A stretch of 64,000 nt of DNA. Origin: VAZQ01 sp045811525 (GTDB taxonomy: Bacteria; Pseudomonadota; Alphaproteobacteria; Rhizobiales; Xanthobacteraceae). The stretch spans positions 62,001 through 126,000 of the forward strand of contig JBJMTV010000003.1 of the NCBI GenBank assembly GCA_045811525.1, in the 5' to 3' direction. Positions within the stretch are counted from its first letter, which is position 1, and each line of letters opens with the position of its first letter. The translations under genes were made by a program, and so were the position numbers. The notes under the pieces were generated by a model. It had not been told where the DNA came from and made no database searches. It was given only the letters and a program-made list of their open reading frames with translations. Below are positions 26,675 to 34,313 of the stretch, in pieces.

Positions 26675-27655
26675 ATGCGGTCGAGACGCGACGTCATTGC
26701 GACGCTTGGGGGAGTTGCAGCTGCACTGAGCTGTCGACGTTCATGGGCCGACGAATTCCCGAGCCGGCCGGTGACTTTCGTCGTTCCTTTTCCGCCGGGA
26801 GGCGGCATCGATGTCGTGTTGCGGGCGATGGCTCCTCGGCTGCAGGAGCGGCTCGGCAAACCCGTTCTCATCGAGAACCGTGCCGGCGGCGGTGGCAATG
26901 TTGCCGCAGCGGCGGTCGCCAAATCCCCACCTGATGGTCACATGCTGTTTGCCGCACCAAGCACGCTCGCCGCCAACGCCACGCTTTACAAATCACTGCC
27001 GTTTGACACTCTGAAGGACTTCCAGGCGGTCTCGCTCGTTCTGCGCACGCCATATTTCCTCGTCGTCCATGCCTCCGTTCCGGCGCGCACGGTCTCGGAG
27101 CTCGTCACCCTCTTGCGCGAGAAACCGGGAGAGATCTCATACGCGCACAGCGGGCCAGGCTCGTCATTGCACCTCACCGCCGAGCTGTTCCAGGCGATGA
27201 CCGGGACGCGCATGAATGGGGTGGGCTATCGCGGCGCGCCGCCCGCTTTCAGCGACGTCCTTGCCGGTCATGTGTCAGTGATGTTCGTCGACACCGGCAC
27301 CGCGCTTGCGCAGATCAACCAACCCGGCATACGGGTGCTCGCCGTAAGCTCGAGCACGAGAATTCCGGCGGCTCCGGAAATACCGACTTTGGCGGAAGCG
27401 GGAGTGGCGGGCTTCGAAGCGGTTGGTTGGCTGCTCGTTTGTGCGCCGTCCGCCACGCCGTCGTCTATCATTGAGCGGCTGGCGAGCGAGATCAGAGCCT
27501 CGGCAGCCCCGCCTGACATCCGCGAGCTGATGATCAAGCTCGGCACCGTTCCAGTGGATAGCCGCCCGCCCGCGGAGCTGCAGACATTTCTCGCCGGTGA
27601 GATCAAGCGCTGGGGGGATGTGATCGAGCGCGCCGGCGTGGCGGCGTCGCAGTAA
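26675..27655 (+). CDS. Tripartite tricarboxylate transporter substrate-binding protein (Bug family), fourth
   Basis: The 326-residue protein has AAGGGGGG before the ATG and an N-terminal RSRRDVIATLGGVAAALSCRRSWAD export signal, possibly Tat-type (twin Arg). Bug signatures follow: FPSRPVTFVVPFPPGGGIDVV, VLIENRAGGGGNVAAAAVAK, and LPFDTLKDFQAVSLV. It comes directly after the 4,5-dihydroxyphthalate-decarboxylase-like gene, which may point to an aromatic dicarboxylate ligand; that is inference. Confidence 0.9.
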   Translation: MRSRRDVIATLGGVAAALSCRRSWADEFPSRPVTFVVPFPPGGGIDVVLRAMAPRLQERLGKPVLIENRAGGGGNVAAAAVAKSPPDGHMLFAAPSTLAANATLYKSLPFDTLKDFQAVSLVLRTPYFLVVHASVPARTVSELVTLLREKPGEISYAHSGPGSSLHLTAELFQAMTGTRMNGVGYRGAPPAFSDVLAGHVSVMFVDTGTALAQINQPGIRVLAVSSSTRIPAAPEIPTLAEAGVAGFEAVGWLLVCAPSATPSSIIERLASEIRASAAPPDIRELMIKLGTVPVDSRPPAELQTFLAGEIKRWGDVIERAGVAASQ

Positions 27656-27709
27656 GGAGCGCTAAGGAGGCGAACCCCACGAGAAGCCGCATGTCGCTGG
27701 CCCGCCGCA

Positions 27710-27916
27710 TCATAACGTGCGTTGCTTTTCGCCACATTCCTTGCATGTGTATGGCACCCGGACCTGACCCGGACCTGCCAGGACACGATTGGGCGCTCCG
27801 CATTTTCCACATTTCGTCTCTATGCGGGTCTGGCCCTGCTTCACGGTGACGGTTTTCCGCTCCAGTGCCTCCTTGACCAAGCGCTCGGTTTCGTCACGCA
27901 TCGCTTGTTTCGACAT
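27710..27916 (-). CDS. Small zinc-ribbon protein
   Basis: A 68-residue protein with an N-terminal helix (MSKQAMRDETERLVKEALE) and a C-terminal zinc ribbon: KCGKCGAPNRV and YTCKECGEKQ, giving two CxxC pairs about 19 residues apart. AAGGAA lies upstream of the ATG. Such proteins are recalled from rhizobia; they could bind nucleic acid or a partner protein. It is convergent with the fourth Bug gene. Confidence 0.72.
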   Translation of the reverse strand: MSKQAMRDETERLVKEALERKTVTVKQGQTRIETKCGKCGAPNRVLAGPGQVRVPYTCKECGEKQRTL

Positions 27917-28041
27917 TTACGGCTTTTCCTTCTCTGCGCCGCACGTCCTACAGAGGGTTGTGCAGGTTGGCAATGAGGGAAAAGCGCATGACTTCGCCAC
28001 AAAACTTTCCGTTCACGTGAAGCCGGGGGAAACTGGATTGA

Positions 28042-28365
28042 TCATTCGATCACCTCGTCGGCACGCGGAAGGAACGCTTCCGGCACGCTTCGCCAGCACC
28101 TTCGCTGTGGTCAGATTGATGGCCAGATCGAACTTGGTCGGTTACTCGACCGGGATGCTGGCGGGTTTGGCGCCGCGCAATACCTTGTCGACGTACTCGG
28201 CACCGCGCCGGTAAAGATCCTCGTCGCTCGCCGCATAGGACATCAGACCGCCCGCGACAACAAGCTCGCGCGCTTCGTGCATCCTCGGCAGCTGTGCACC
28301 CAGCGCCAGGGTATTGACCCGATTGGCATGGGTCGTGACCAGCGACTCGATCACCACGTAAAGCG
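28042..28365 (-). pseudogene. C-terminal fragment of a PF04392-type ABC substrate-binding protein
   Basis: This stretch of about 324 bases closely matches 29462-29787, the 3' end of the intact gene downstream. Translated on the minus strand it gives VTTHANRVNTLALGA, GGLMSYAASDEDLYRRGAEY and AKPASIPVE, after which the Gln codon of the intact copy is TAA. A further net loss of two bases near 28080 shifts the frame before the final LRADEVIE block. Homology stops abruptly at 28365. It is thus a truncated, nonsense- and frameshift-bearing duplicate lacking its first two thirds. Confidence 0.85.
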
Positions 28366-28440
28366 AGCTAAAGGACCGTATGCCCGGCGGAATTCCCGCC
28401 CGCTAGTCGACGAACTTGACATTGTGCCCCTTTTCCTTGC

Positions 28441-29109
28441 ATGCGCTCGCCGGTCCGGGCGGGAGAGTGGAAAACAGACAAGTTATATTATGAGCGCTGG
28501 TACAGCTCACGCGACTGGACCTTTTATTCGCATCTGTTAGGTCAAATCGTTGTGCACTCTTGCCCCGGCCCCATTTTGGATCTCGGAGCTGGAACCGGGC
28601 TGCTGGTCGAGTGCGCGACGCGCTGGGGGCTGGACTGCCAAGGTCTTGATGGCTCCCATGATGCCGTGGCAATTGGCCTGCAACGGTTTCCCGCATTGAG
28701 AATATCGCAGCATCACCTGAGCAAGCCCCTGCCACTTCCGAACGGATCGGTTCAAACCGTACTCTTGAATCAGGTCATTGAACATCTGGAACCAGAGGTC
28801 GCTAAGCATACTCTCAGCGAGTGCTTTCGGGTGCTTAGGACCAGAGGATTGGTCTTCGTTCTTTCTCCCAGTCGCTTCAACCGCTATGAGCGCAAGACTG
28901 ACCCTACTCACATTAACATGTATGCGCCCTCGGAGCTTCGAGAATTGATTCATAATACCGGATTCGTCGACATTGCTTCCATGGACGCACCAATCGACTT
29001 TCGTGGCAAGGGTGGTATCGTCCCACGCGCCGCGATGTGGTTCTTGTTTCGAGCGACGAATTGGGACTTCCTCAGTTCAACCGCTAACTGTCGAGCCTAC
29101 AAGCCCTGA
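28441..29109 (+). CDS. Class I SAM-dependent methyltransferase, probably horizontally acquired
   Basis: The 222-residue protein has motif I ILDLGAGTGLLVECATRWG, acidic CQGLDGSHDAV, LNQVIEHLE and LSECFRVLRTRGLVFVLSPS, the UbiG/UbiE-type order of a small-molecule or glycan methyltransferase. The gene is visibly lower in GC than its surroundings and uses more A/T-ending codons. It lies between two broken binding-protein genes, whose truncated ends flank it on both sides. That position suggests arrival by insertion or recombination. The N-terminal ~40 residues (LYYERWYSSRDWTFYSHLL) are aromatic-rich. The substrate is unknown. Confidence 0.85.
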   Translation: MRSPVRAGEWKTDKLYYERWYSSRDWTFYSHLLGQIVVHSCPGPILDLGAGTGLLVECATRWGLDCQGLDGSHDAVAIGLQRFPALRISQHHLSKPLPLPNGSVQTVLLNQVIEHLEPEVAKHTLSECFRVLRTRGLVFVLSPSRFNRYERKTDPTHINMYAPSELRELIHNTGFVDIASMDAPIDFRGKGGIVPRAAMWFLFRATNWDFLSSTANCRAYKP

Positions 29110-29159
29110 TCCAAGAAGCACCTGCTCGGCCAGAAGTCTCCCCGTAAATGTCTGGGGCC

Positions 29160-29340
29160 TTCGTGAAGGGTCAGCCAAGACGGGGGTGGGGACATTAGCG
29201 CGAAATAACGCGCTCGACGTTCTGCTCCGGGGAGGCGGCGTGGAGGAACCCGACCAATGCCGTTGCCTGCTGCTGCGCTCGCTCGCAAACGGGTAGGCCA
29301 CCGCCCTGCTGAGCAGGATGTTGAGCTCGCGTCTGCGCAT
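29160..29340 (-). pseudogene. Internally deleted 5' remnant of a PF04392-type ABC substrate-binding protein
   Basis: The minus strand starts MRRRELNILLSRAVAYPFA, then, in a shifted frame, QQQATALVGFLHAASPEQNVERV, and in a third frame RYFALMSPPPSWL. These match three parts of the intact gene at 30489-31469, where the last two pieces are separated by over 300 bases. So the copy carries at least one frameshift in the signal region and a deletion joining the N-terminal part to a central part; the joint shares the short run CGCG. It lies right next to the methyltransferase gene end. Confidence 0.82.
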
Positions 29341-29357
29341 GGTGTCCTTCGTAATTG

Positions 29358-29458
29358 GTAGCCTGGATGGAGCGCGCGAAAGCGCGGGCGCGCAATCCGG
29401 GAGCGGTCTTGCCGCCGACGCCGGTCCCGGATTTCTCGTACAGCTCTAGCCGGGCTAC
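29358..29458. repeat. Dispersed palindromic repeat, copy 1 of 4
   Basis: About 101 bases from GTAGCCTGGATGG to GGCTAC, with inverted ends (GTAGCC/GGCTAC) and the internal blocks CGCAATCCGGGAGCGGTCTT and CCGGTCCCGGATTTC. The same blocks recur at 31491, 36131 and 37230. It lies four bases from the stop of the neighbouring binding-protein gene, where its stem could end transcription. Similar elements are recalled as abundant in Bradyrhizobium-type genomes. Confidence 0.8.
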
Positions 29459-29461
29459 GGC

Positions 29462-30448
29462 TCATTCGATCACCTCGTCGGCGCGCAGGAGGAACGCTTC
29501 CGGCACGGTTAGCCCCAGCACCTTCGCTGTGGTCAGATTGATGGCCAGATCGAACTTGGTCGGTTGCTCGACCGGGATGCTGGCGGGTTTGGCACCGCGC
29601 AATACCTTGTCGACGTACTCGGCACCGCGCCGGTAAAGATCCTCGTAGCTAGCGCCATAGGACATCAGACCGCCCGCCACAACAAGCTCGCGCGCTCCGT
29701 GGACGGTCGGCAGCCGCGCACCCAGGGCGAGGGTATTGACGCGATTGGCATGGGTCGTGACCAGCGAGTCGATCACCACGTAAAGCGCGTCGGCCCGTCC
29801 CTTCAGCGTCTCGAACGCTGGTCCGATATCTTGCGCCTGCGTAATTTCGACCGGTACGACTTCAATCCCCAGCGTATCAGCGGCTGCCTTGACCACTCTC
29901 ATTTCCGCGGACGCGGAAGCATTGTCTGACTTAACGAGGACCGCCAGCCGCCGGAGACTACCGGCAAGCTCGCGCAGCAGCTCCACGCGCTTGCCGCCGA
30001 TATCGGCAGTCTGATTCGACAAGCCCGTGATATTTCCTCCCGGCCGCGCCAGCGATTCGACAAGCCCAGCGGCCAACGGATCGCCTGCCGGCGCGAAGAC
30101 GATGGGAATTTCCGATGTAGCCCTCTTAGCCGCGACAGTCGGCGGGGTTCCCGATGTAAAAATGACATCGACCTTCAAGCGCACAAACTCCGCTGCGATC
30201 TCGTCGAATCGTTGTGTGGCTGCCCATCGATATTCGATGGCGATCGTGCGCCCCTCGATCCATCCGAGCTCGCGCAGCCGCTGCACCAGTGCGGCGACCC
30301 GTTGGCTATAGGTCACGGGTGAGCCCGGAATGATCAGTCCGAGTGTGGGTCGCCCGGGGGTGGGTTGCGCAGTGGCTGGGACGGGCGACGCAACCGCGCC
30401 CCCGAGCAGCGTGAGCAAGCGGCGTCGGTTCAAACGATCGAATTGCAT
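29462..30448 (-). CDS. ABC transporter substrate-binding protein, PF04392 (TrpX-like) family
   Basis: Start placed at ATG 30448, giving 328 residues with a signal/Tat-like N-terminus (RLNRRRLLTLLGGAVASPVPATA). Family features: TLGLIIPGSPVTYSQRVAAL, AAEFVRLKVDVIFTSGTPPTVAAK, IPIVFAPAGDPLAAGLVESLARPGGNITGLS, and the C-terminal PTKFDLAINLTTAKVLGLTVPE. These periplasmic binding proteins have a type I fold and are usually paired with an ABC permease and ATPase, but neither is near here. It is the intact parent of the fragment at 28042-28365 and the first of three such genes in tandem. Confidence 0.88.
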   Translation of the reverse strand: MQFDRLNRRRLLTLLGGAVASPVPATAQPTPGRPTLGLIIPGSPVTYSQRVAALVQRLRELGWIEGRTIAIEYRWAATQRFDEIAAEFVRLKVDVIFTSGTPPTVAAKRATSEIPIVFAPAGDPLAAGLVESLARPGGNITGLSNQTADIGGKRVELLRELAGSLRRLAVLVKSDNASASAEMRVVKAAADTLGIEVVPVEITQAQDIGPAFETLKGRADALYVVIDSLVTTHANRVNTLALGARLPTVHGARELVVAGGLMSYGASYEDLYRRGAEYVDKVLRGAKPASIPVEQPTKFDLAINLTTAKVLGLTVPEAFLLRADEVIE

Positions 30449-30488
30449 GTGGAGCCGTGGACGAAACATGCGCCGCAACGATCAAATA

Positions 30489-31469
30489 TCATTCGATAGT
30501 CTCATCGGCCAGCGAGAGCAGGTTGTCGGAGACTTTGATGCCGAGTGACTTGGCAGTCTTGAGATTGATGACAAACTCGTACTTTGTGGACTGCATCACT
30601 GGCAGATCGGCGGGCTTTTCGCCCCTCAGGATGCGTCCCGTGTAGACGCCGGCGGATTGCATCACATTGAGGAAATCGGCTCCATAGCTTACGAGGCCGC
30701 CAGCGGCCGCATATTCACGATTGTCAAACATAGTGGGCAATTGCTGATCAAGCGCGCGTCTCGCGATCTCAGTGCGGCGGCTGAAGAAAAAAGCATCGGT
30801 ATTCACCACGAGCACGGTAGCGGATTGGTGTGGCACCTGGGCAAAGGCGGCGTCGATCGCAGCATCGTTGCTGGCATGGAGGAGCTCGGCGTGAATTCCG
30901 AGTTTCGCAGCGCCCGCCTGCAGTTCCTTGATGAACGGATCAGCCAAGACGGAGGTGGGATTCACCAGCGCGAAATAGCGCGTCGCTTGCGGAGCGAGCT
31001 CCCGCAGCAGCCCCAGTCGCTTGGCGGCGATATCGGCATTCATCGAAGTGACGCCCGTGACATTGCCGCCCGGCCGATTAAGGCTGGTCACCAGCCCCAG
31101 TGTAACCGGGTCGCCGCCCGCCCCGAACACGATCGGGATTGTGGACGTGGCAGATTTGGCGGCGAGCGCCGCATCGGTACTGCCCGCCGTAGCGATCACG
31201 GCCACTTGTCGACGGATCAAATCAGCCGCCATCTCGGGTAGCCTATCGGCATGTCCCTCAGCCCAACGGAACGTGATGGTAACGTTTTGGCCTTCGACGA
31301 ATCCGGCGTCGCTCAGTCCCTTGCGATATGAAGCGAGGCGCTCGACGTTCTGCTCGGGGGAGGCGGCGTGGAGGAACCCAATTACTGGCGTCGCCTGCTG
31401 CTGCGCTCGCGCCGCAAAGGGGTAGGCGACTGCCGTGCCGAGCAGGATGTTGAGCTCGCGTCTGCGCAT
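30489..31469 (-). CDS. ABC transporter substrate-binding protein, PF04392 (TrpX-like) family
   Basis: The ATG at 31469 has AAGGA at a good distance; the longer frame to 31571 runs through the repeat element and is not real. The 326-residue product starts MRRRELNILLGTAVAYPFAARA, a Tat-like signal, then PVIGFLHAASPEQNVERLA, IPIVFGAGGDPVTLGLVTSLNRPGGNVTGV, RYFALVNPTSVLADPF, and STKYEFVINLKTAKSLGIKV. It is the intact relative of the remnant at 29160-29340. It lies between two related genes on the same strand and again has no permease or ATPase partner in the window. Confidence 0.88.
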   Translation of the reverse strand: MRRRELNILLGTAVAYPFAARAQQQATPVIGFLHAASPEQNVERLASYRKGLSDAGFVEGQNVTITFRWAEGHADRLPEMAADLIRRQVAVIATAGSTDAALAAKSATSTIPIVFGAGGDPVTLGLVTSLNRPGGNVTGVTSMNADIAAKRLGLLRELAPQATRYFALVNPTSVLADPFIKELQAGAAKLGIHAELLHASNDAAIDAAFAQVPHQSATVLVVNTDAFFFSRRTEIARRALDQQLPTMFDNREYAAAGGLVSYGADFLNVMQSAGVYTGRILRGEKPADLPVMQSTKYEFVINLKTAKSLGIKVSDNLLSLADETIE

Positions 31470-31490
31470 GGTGCAGTCCTTCATGGACTC

Positions 31491-31592
31491 GTAGGCCGGA
31501 TGGAACGCGCGACGCGCGCGCAATCCGGGAGCGGTCTTGAGGCGGACGCCGGTCCCGGATTTCGCGTACACGTACAGCGCAATCCGGGCTAC
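31491..31592. repeat. Dispersed palindromic repeat, copy 2 of 4
   Basis: About 102 bases, from GTAGGCCGGATGG to ATCCGGGCTAC, with the shared inner blocks CGCAATCCGGGAGCGGTCTTG and CCGGTCCCGGATTTCGCG. It fills the gap between two tandem binding-protein genes. Confidence 0.8.
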
Positions 31593-31623
31593 GGGCTAAG
31601 GCAAAGAGGTGCGCTGCTGCACG

Positions 31624-32607
31624 TTACTCGATCACGTCGTCGGCGGTTGCGAGCAGCGTCTGCGGCACGGTCAACCCGAGCGTCCGGGCGGTCTGGGCGT
31701 TGATAACGAGCTCGAACTTGCTTGACTGCACGACCGGGAGGTCGGCGGGTTTTGCGCCCTTGAGGATACGCCCAGCGTACATACCGACCTGCCGATAGGC
31801 GTCCGCAATGTTGCTGCCGTAAGTCATGAGTCCGCCCACCTCGGCATATTCGCGCCCGGAATATGACGCCGGAATGCTGTGGCGCATCGCCAACAGCGAT
31901 AACTGGACACGGCGGCTGTTGAAAAACGGTTCTTGGCCGACAAACAATGCGTCCGGCCGCTCGTGGACGAACTTCGCGAAGACCGCATCGATCTCGCGGC
32001 TCGTGCTGGCGTTTCGCACCCAAACCTGTACTCCCATCGCGCGAGCAGCCAATTCCACTTCGTGCACGATGGACTGGGAGATCGTTTCGCTCGCCGGATT
32101 CACGATCACGGCAACGCGCCTCATGGCGGGTATCAACTCGCGCAAGAGCTCGAGCTGCTTCCCCGCCAATTCGCGATTGAAGAAATTGATGCCCGTCATG
32201 TTGCCGCCCGGCCGCCCGAGGGTGCTGACCAGTCTGAGCTTGACCGGGTCTTCGGCGATCAGAAAGACGATCGGCAGCGTGGCACTTGCCGCCTTCGCGG
32301 CGAACACCGTGTCCGGACCGCCGCTGGCGACGAGCACGGCGACCGGCCGGTGTGCCAGCTCCGCTGCCAGCGATGGTAGCCGGTCGATCGCATTCTCGGC
32401 CCAGCGGTAGACGATGGCTACGGTCTCGCCTTCGACATAACCGGTGTCTTTGAGGCCCTGCCGAAGCGCCCGCAATCGCTCGGTCACCGAATCCGGCGAC
32501 CTGCTGTCGAGGAAGCCAATCAACGGCAATTCCGCCTGTTGTGCTCGCGCCACGAGCGGCCAGGCGGCCGCTCCGCCGAGCAGCGTGATGACCTCGCGCC
32601 TTCTCAC
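31624..32607 (-). CDS. ABC transporter substrate-binding protein, PF04392 (TrpX-like) family
   Basis: GTG start at 32607 with GGGAGG upstream. The 327-residue product begins MRRREVITLLGGAAAWPLVARA (Tat-like signal) and continues PLIGFLDSRSPDSVTERL, LPIVFLIAEDPVKLRLVSTLGRPGGNMTGIN, VAVIVNPASE and SSKFELVINAQTARTLGLTVPQ. The fold and layout match the two following genes, but the sequence is clearly diverged, so the array is old. It is divergent from a MarR regulator, with an AT-rich palindromic region between. Confidence 0.88.
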   Translation of the reverse strand: MRRREVITLLGGAAAWPLVARAQQAELPLIGFLDSRSPDSVTERLRALRQGLKDTGYVEGETVAIVYRWAENAIDRLPSLAAELAHRPVAVLVASGGPDTVFAAKAASATLPIVFLIAEDPVKLRLVSTLGRPGGNMTGINFFNRELAGKQLELLRELIPAMRRVAVIVNPASETISQSIVHEVELAARAMGVQVWVRNASTSREIDAVFAKFVHERPDALFVGQEPFFNSRRVQLSLLAMRHSIPASYSGREYAEVGGLMTYGSNIADAYRQVGMYAGRILKGAKPADLPVVQSSKFELVINAQTARTLGLTVPQTLLATADDVIE

Positions 32608-32677
32608 GCCTCAGTACCTCCCGTCTGCTTTCGGACGAAGCGTACCACAGCATTGCCGCGCCGCGGGAGATTGACTC

Positions 32678-32702
32678 GACTAATATTAGTCATATAATAT
32701 GA
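32678..32702. promoter_or_regulatory. Overlapping double palindrome, candidate MarR operator
   Basis: Two perfect palindromes overlap in an AT-rich patch between the divergent binding-protein and MarR genes: GACTAATATTAGTC (32678-32691) and TCATATAATATGA (32690-32702). AT-rich inverted repeats of this size next to a marR gene are typical operators. The second, TATAAT-containing one also resembles a -10 element. MarR dimers would be expected to repress one or both promoters here, relieved by a ligand. Confidence 0.65.
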
Positions 32703-32759
32703 CAGTAGAAACGTAGGATAATCATGTTGTATTAATTAAACAGGCCGCTGGAAAAACTG

Positions 32760-33299
32760 ATGAAAGCCTCTAAAGAAACCGCTGAAACCACCTCGTCGTC
32801 ACAGGTCACCGGACACGGCGATCCCCCGTGGCATGCCGTGCCAACGGCGATCGCCCGGCGTCTGCATCAAATCTGTGTGGCGAAGACGTCTGCAGTCGTA
32901 ACCGACGCCGGCCTCACCCCGCTGCAGTATGGAGTGCTGATCCACCTCAGCAAGCTCACCGGCAAACCGGGGATCGAGCAAAACAACCTTGCCGACAGGC
33001 TCAATGTCGACCGCAATACCGCAAGCCTGCTCGTCGAGCAGCTGGTAAAAAAGGAACTGGTCGAACGCCGGGTGAACCGGGCCGACCGCCGCGCGCGGAT
33101 TCTGAGCCTCACTCCCAAAGGCGAGAAGCTGTACGCGCAGCTGCGACCGGCACACCTCGCTGCAAATGAAAGCATTCTCACGCCGATTACGTCCCGTGAA
33201 CGGAAACTTTTGATCAGTCTGCTCATCCGAGTGATCGAGGGAAATTTCGTCCGACAAGGCACCGCTTCGCAAGGACGCGGCCAGCGCCTGCGCCGGTAG
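32760..33299 (+). CDS. MarR-family transcriptional regulator
   Basis: The 179-residue protein has the MarR winged helix-turn-helix: LTPLQYGVLIHLS, recognition helix LNVDRNTASLLVEQLVKKELVERR, and the wing NRADRRARILSLTPKGEKL. An N-terminal extension of about 25 residues is Ser/Thr-rich. It heads a probable unit with a Bug binding protein (28-base gap) and a flavin reductase. MarR proteins of this type commonly sense aromatic acids, which would suit an inducible uptake and oxidation route. A candidate operator lies just upstream. Confidence 0.92.
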   Translation: MKASKETAETTSSSQVTGHGDPPWHAVPTAIARRLHQICVAKTSAVVTDAGLTPLQYGVLIHLSKLTGKPGIEQNNLADRLNVDRNTASLLVEQLVKKELVERRVNRADRRARILSLTPKGEKLYAQLRPAHLAANESILTPITSRERKLLISLLIRVIEGNFVRQGTASQGRGQRLRR

Positions 33300-33326
33300 T
33301 GTTTCAACACCCGGAAGGAGGTTCTC

Positions 33327-34301
33327 ATGTCCCGGATCAGGCGTCAGATAGGAACCTGCGCCGCAGCGATCGTTGCTGTTCTCGTTTCATGGTCCCCAGG
33401 GGATGCGCAGTCCTGGCCTAACCGGATGGTTCGGGCGATCGTCCCGTTTCCACCGGGCAGTTCGCCCGACATCGTTGCCCGCGTATTCGCGGAACTATTG
33501 GCTGCGCGCTGGGGGCAAGCGGTCGTAGTCGAAAATGTCCCGGGAGCTGAGGGGCTCACCGGGTCAGCAAGTTTTGCGGCGGCCCGAGACGATCACGCGC
33601 TTCTATTCGCGCCTGCTGCACCGATCGCGGTGTACCCACTCGTTCACGAGAGACTATCCTACGATCCAGTTCGGGACATCGTTCCCGTGGCAGCGATAAC
33701 CAACACGTTCGGCGCGATTGCCGTCCCGGGATCCCTTCAGGTCATGACTGTGCCGGAGCTTGTGGAGTATGCGCGCGCTCGGCCCGGCAAACTGAATTGG
33801 GCAACTGGCGGCGGTGCATTTCCCGTACTGATATCAGGATTGATCGAGGCTGCTGGTCTGGCTATGACACAGGTTCCCTATAGAAATCAGAACGTGGCAC
33901 TACAGGACCTCGCGGAAGCTCGAATTCAGGTGTTCGCGACCGCGATGACGGTGCTCTCGGCCCCCGCACAAGCGGGCAAGATTCGAATTCTGTGCGTCAC
34001 CAACAAGGCACGCTCGCCGCTTTGGCCAGGCATTCCGACCGTTGCCGAATCCGGATATCCCGAATTCACCTTCGAAGGGGTCATTGGGGTATTCGCGTCG
34101 GGCAGTTCGCCGGATGACCGTCGAAACCTGATCGCTGCTGAAATCCGGCAGATCGCTGCAGATGAAGGCGTGGCCCAGCGGCTGCGTGCTACCGGCCAAC
34201 TGCTTCGCCCGAGCACGCCCGCGGAGTTCACCGCAGCCTTGGAGGAACAGCGATCCAAGCTCGCTGCGATCATCCGGGCGCTCGGCAAACCCGCGAACTG
34301 A
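33327..34301 (+). CDS. Tripartite tricarboxylate transporter substrate-binding protein (Bug family), fifth
   Basis: The 324-residue protein has AAGGAGG, a near-perfect ribosome site, before its ATG, and a signal peptide ending near GDAQSW. Bug features: WPNRMVRAIVPFPPGSSPDIVARV, VVVENVPGAEGLTGSASF, and YDPVRDIVPVAAITN. The usual NRPGAGG loop is altered to ENVPGAEG, a variation seen among Bugs. It is flanked by MarR and a flavin reductase, the three likely co-transcribed and responding to the same ligand. Confidence 0.9.
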   Translation: MSRIRRQIGTCAAAIVAVLVSWSPGDAQSWPNRMVRAIVPFPPGSSPDIVARVFAELLAARWGQAVVVENVPGAEGLTGSASFAAARDDHALLFAPAAPIAVYPLVHERLSYDPVRDIVPVAAITNTFGAIAVPGSLQVMTVPELVEYARARPGKLNWATGGGAFPVLISGLIEAAGLAMTQVPYRNQNVALQDLAEARIQVFATAMTVLSAPAQAGKIRILCVTNKARSPLWPGIPTVAESGYPEFTFEGVIGVFASGSSPDDRRNLIAAEIRQIAADEGVAQRLRATGQLLRPSTPAEFTAALEEQRSKLAAIIRALGKPAN

Positions 34302-34313
34302 CCAGGAGAGACG

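Noticed and set aside
31589..32653. A 354-codon frame on the same strand, one base out of step with the binding-protein gene.
   Set aside because: Shadow frame; the PF04392 motifs are in the other frame from 32607.
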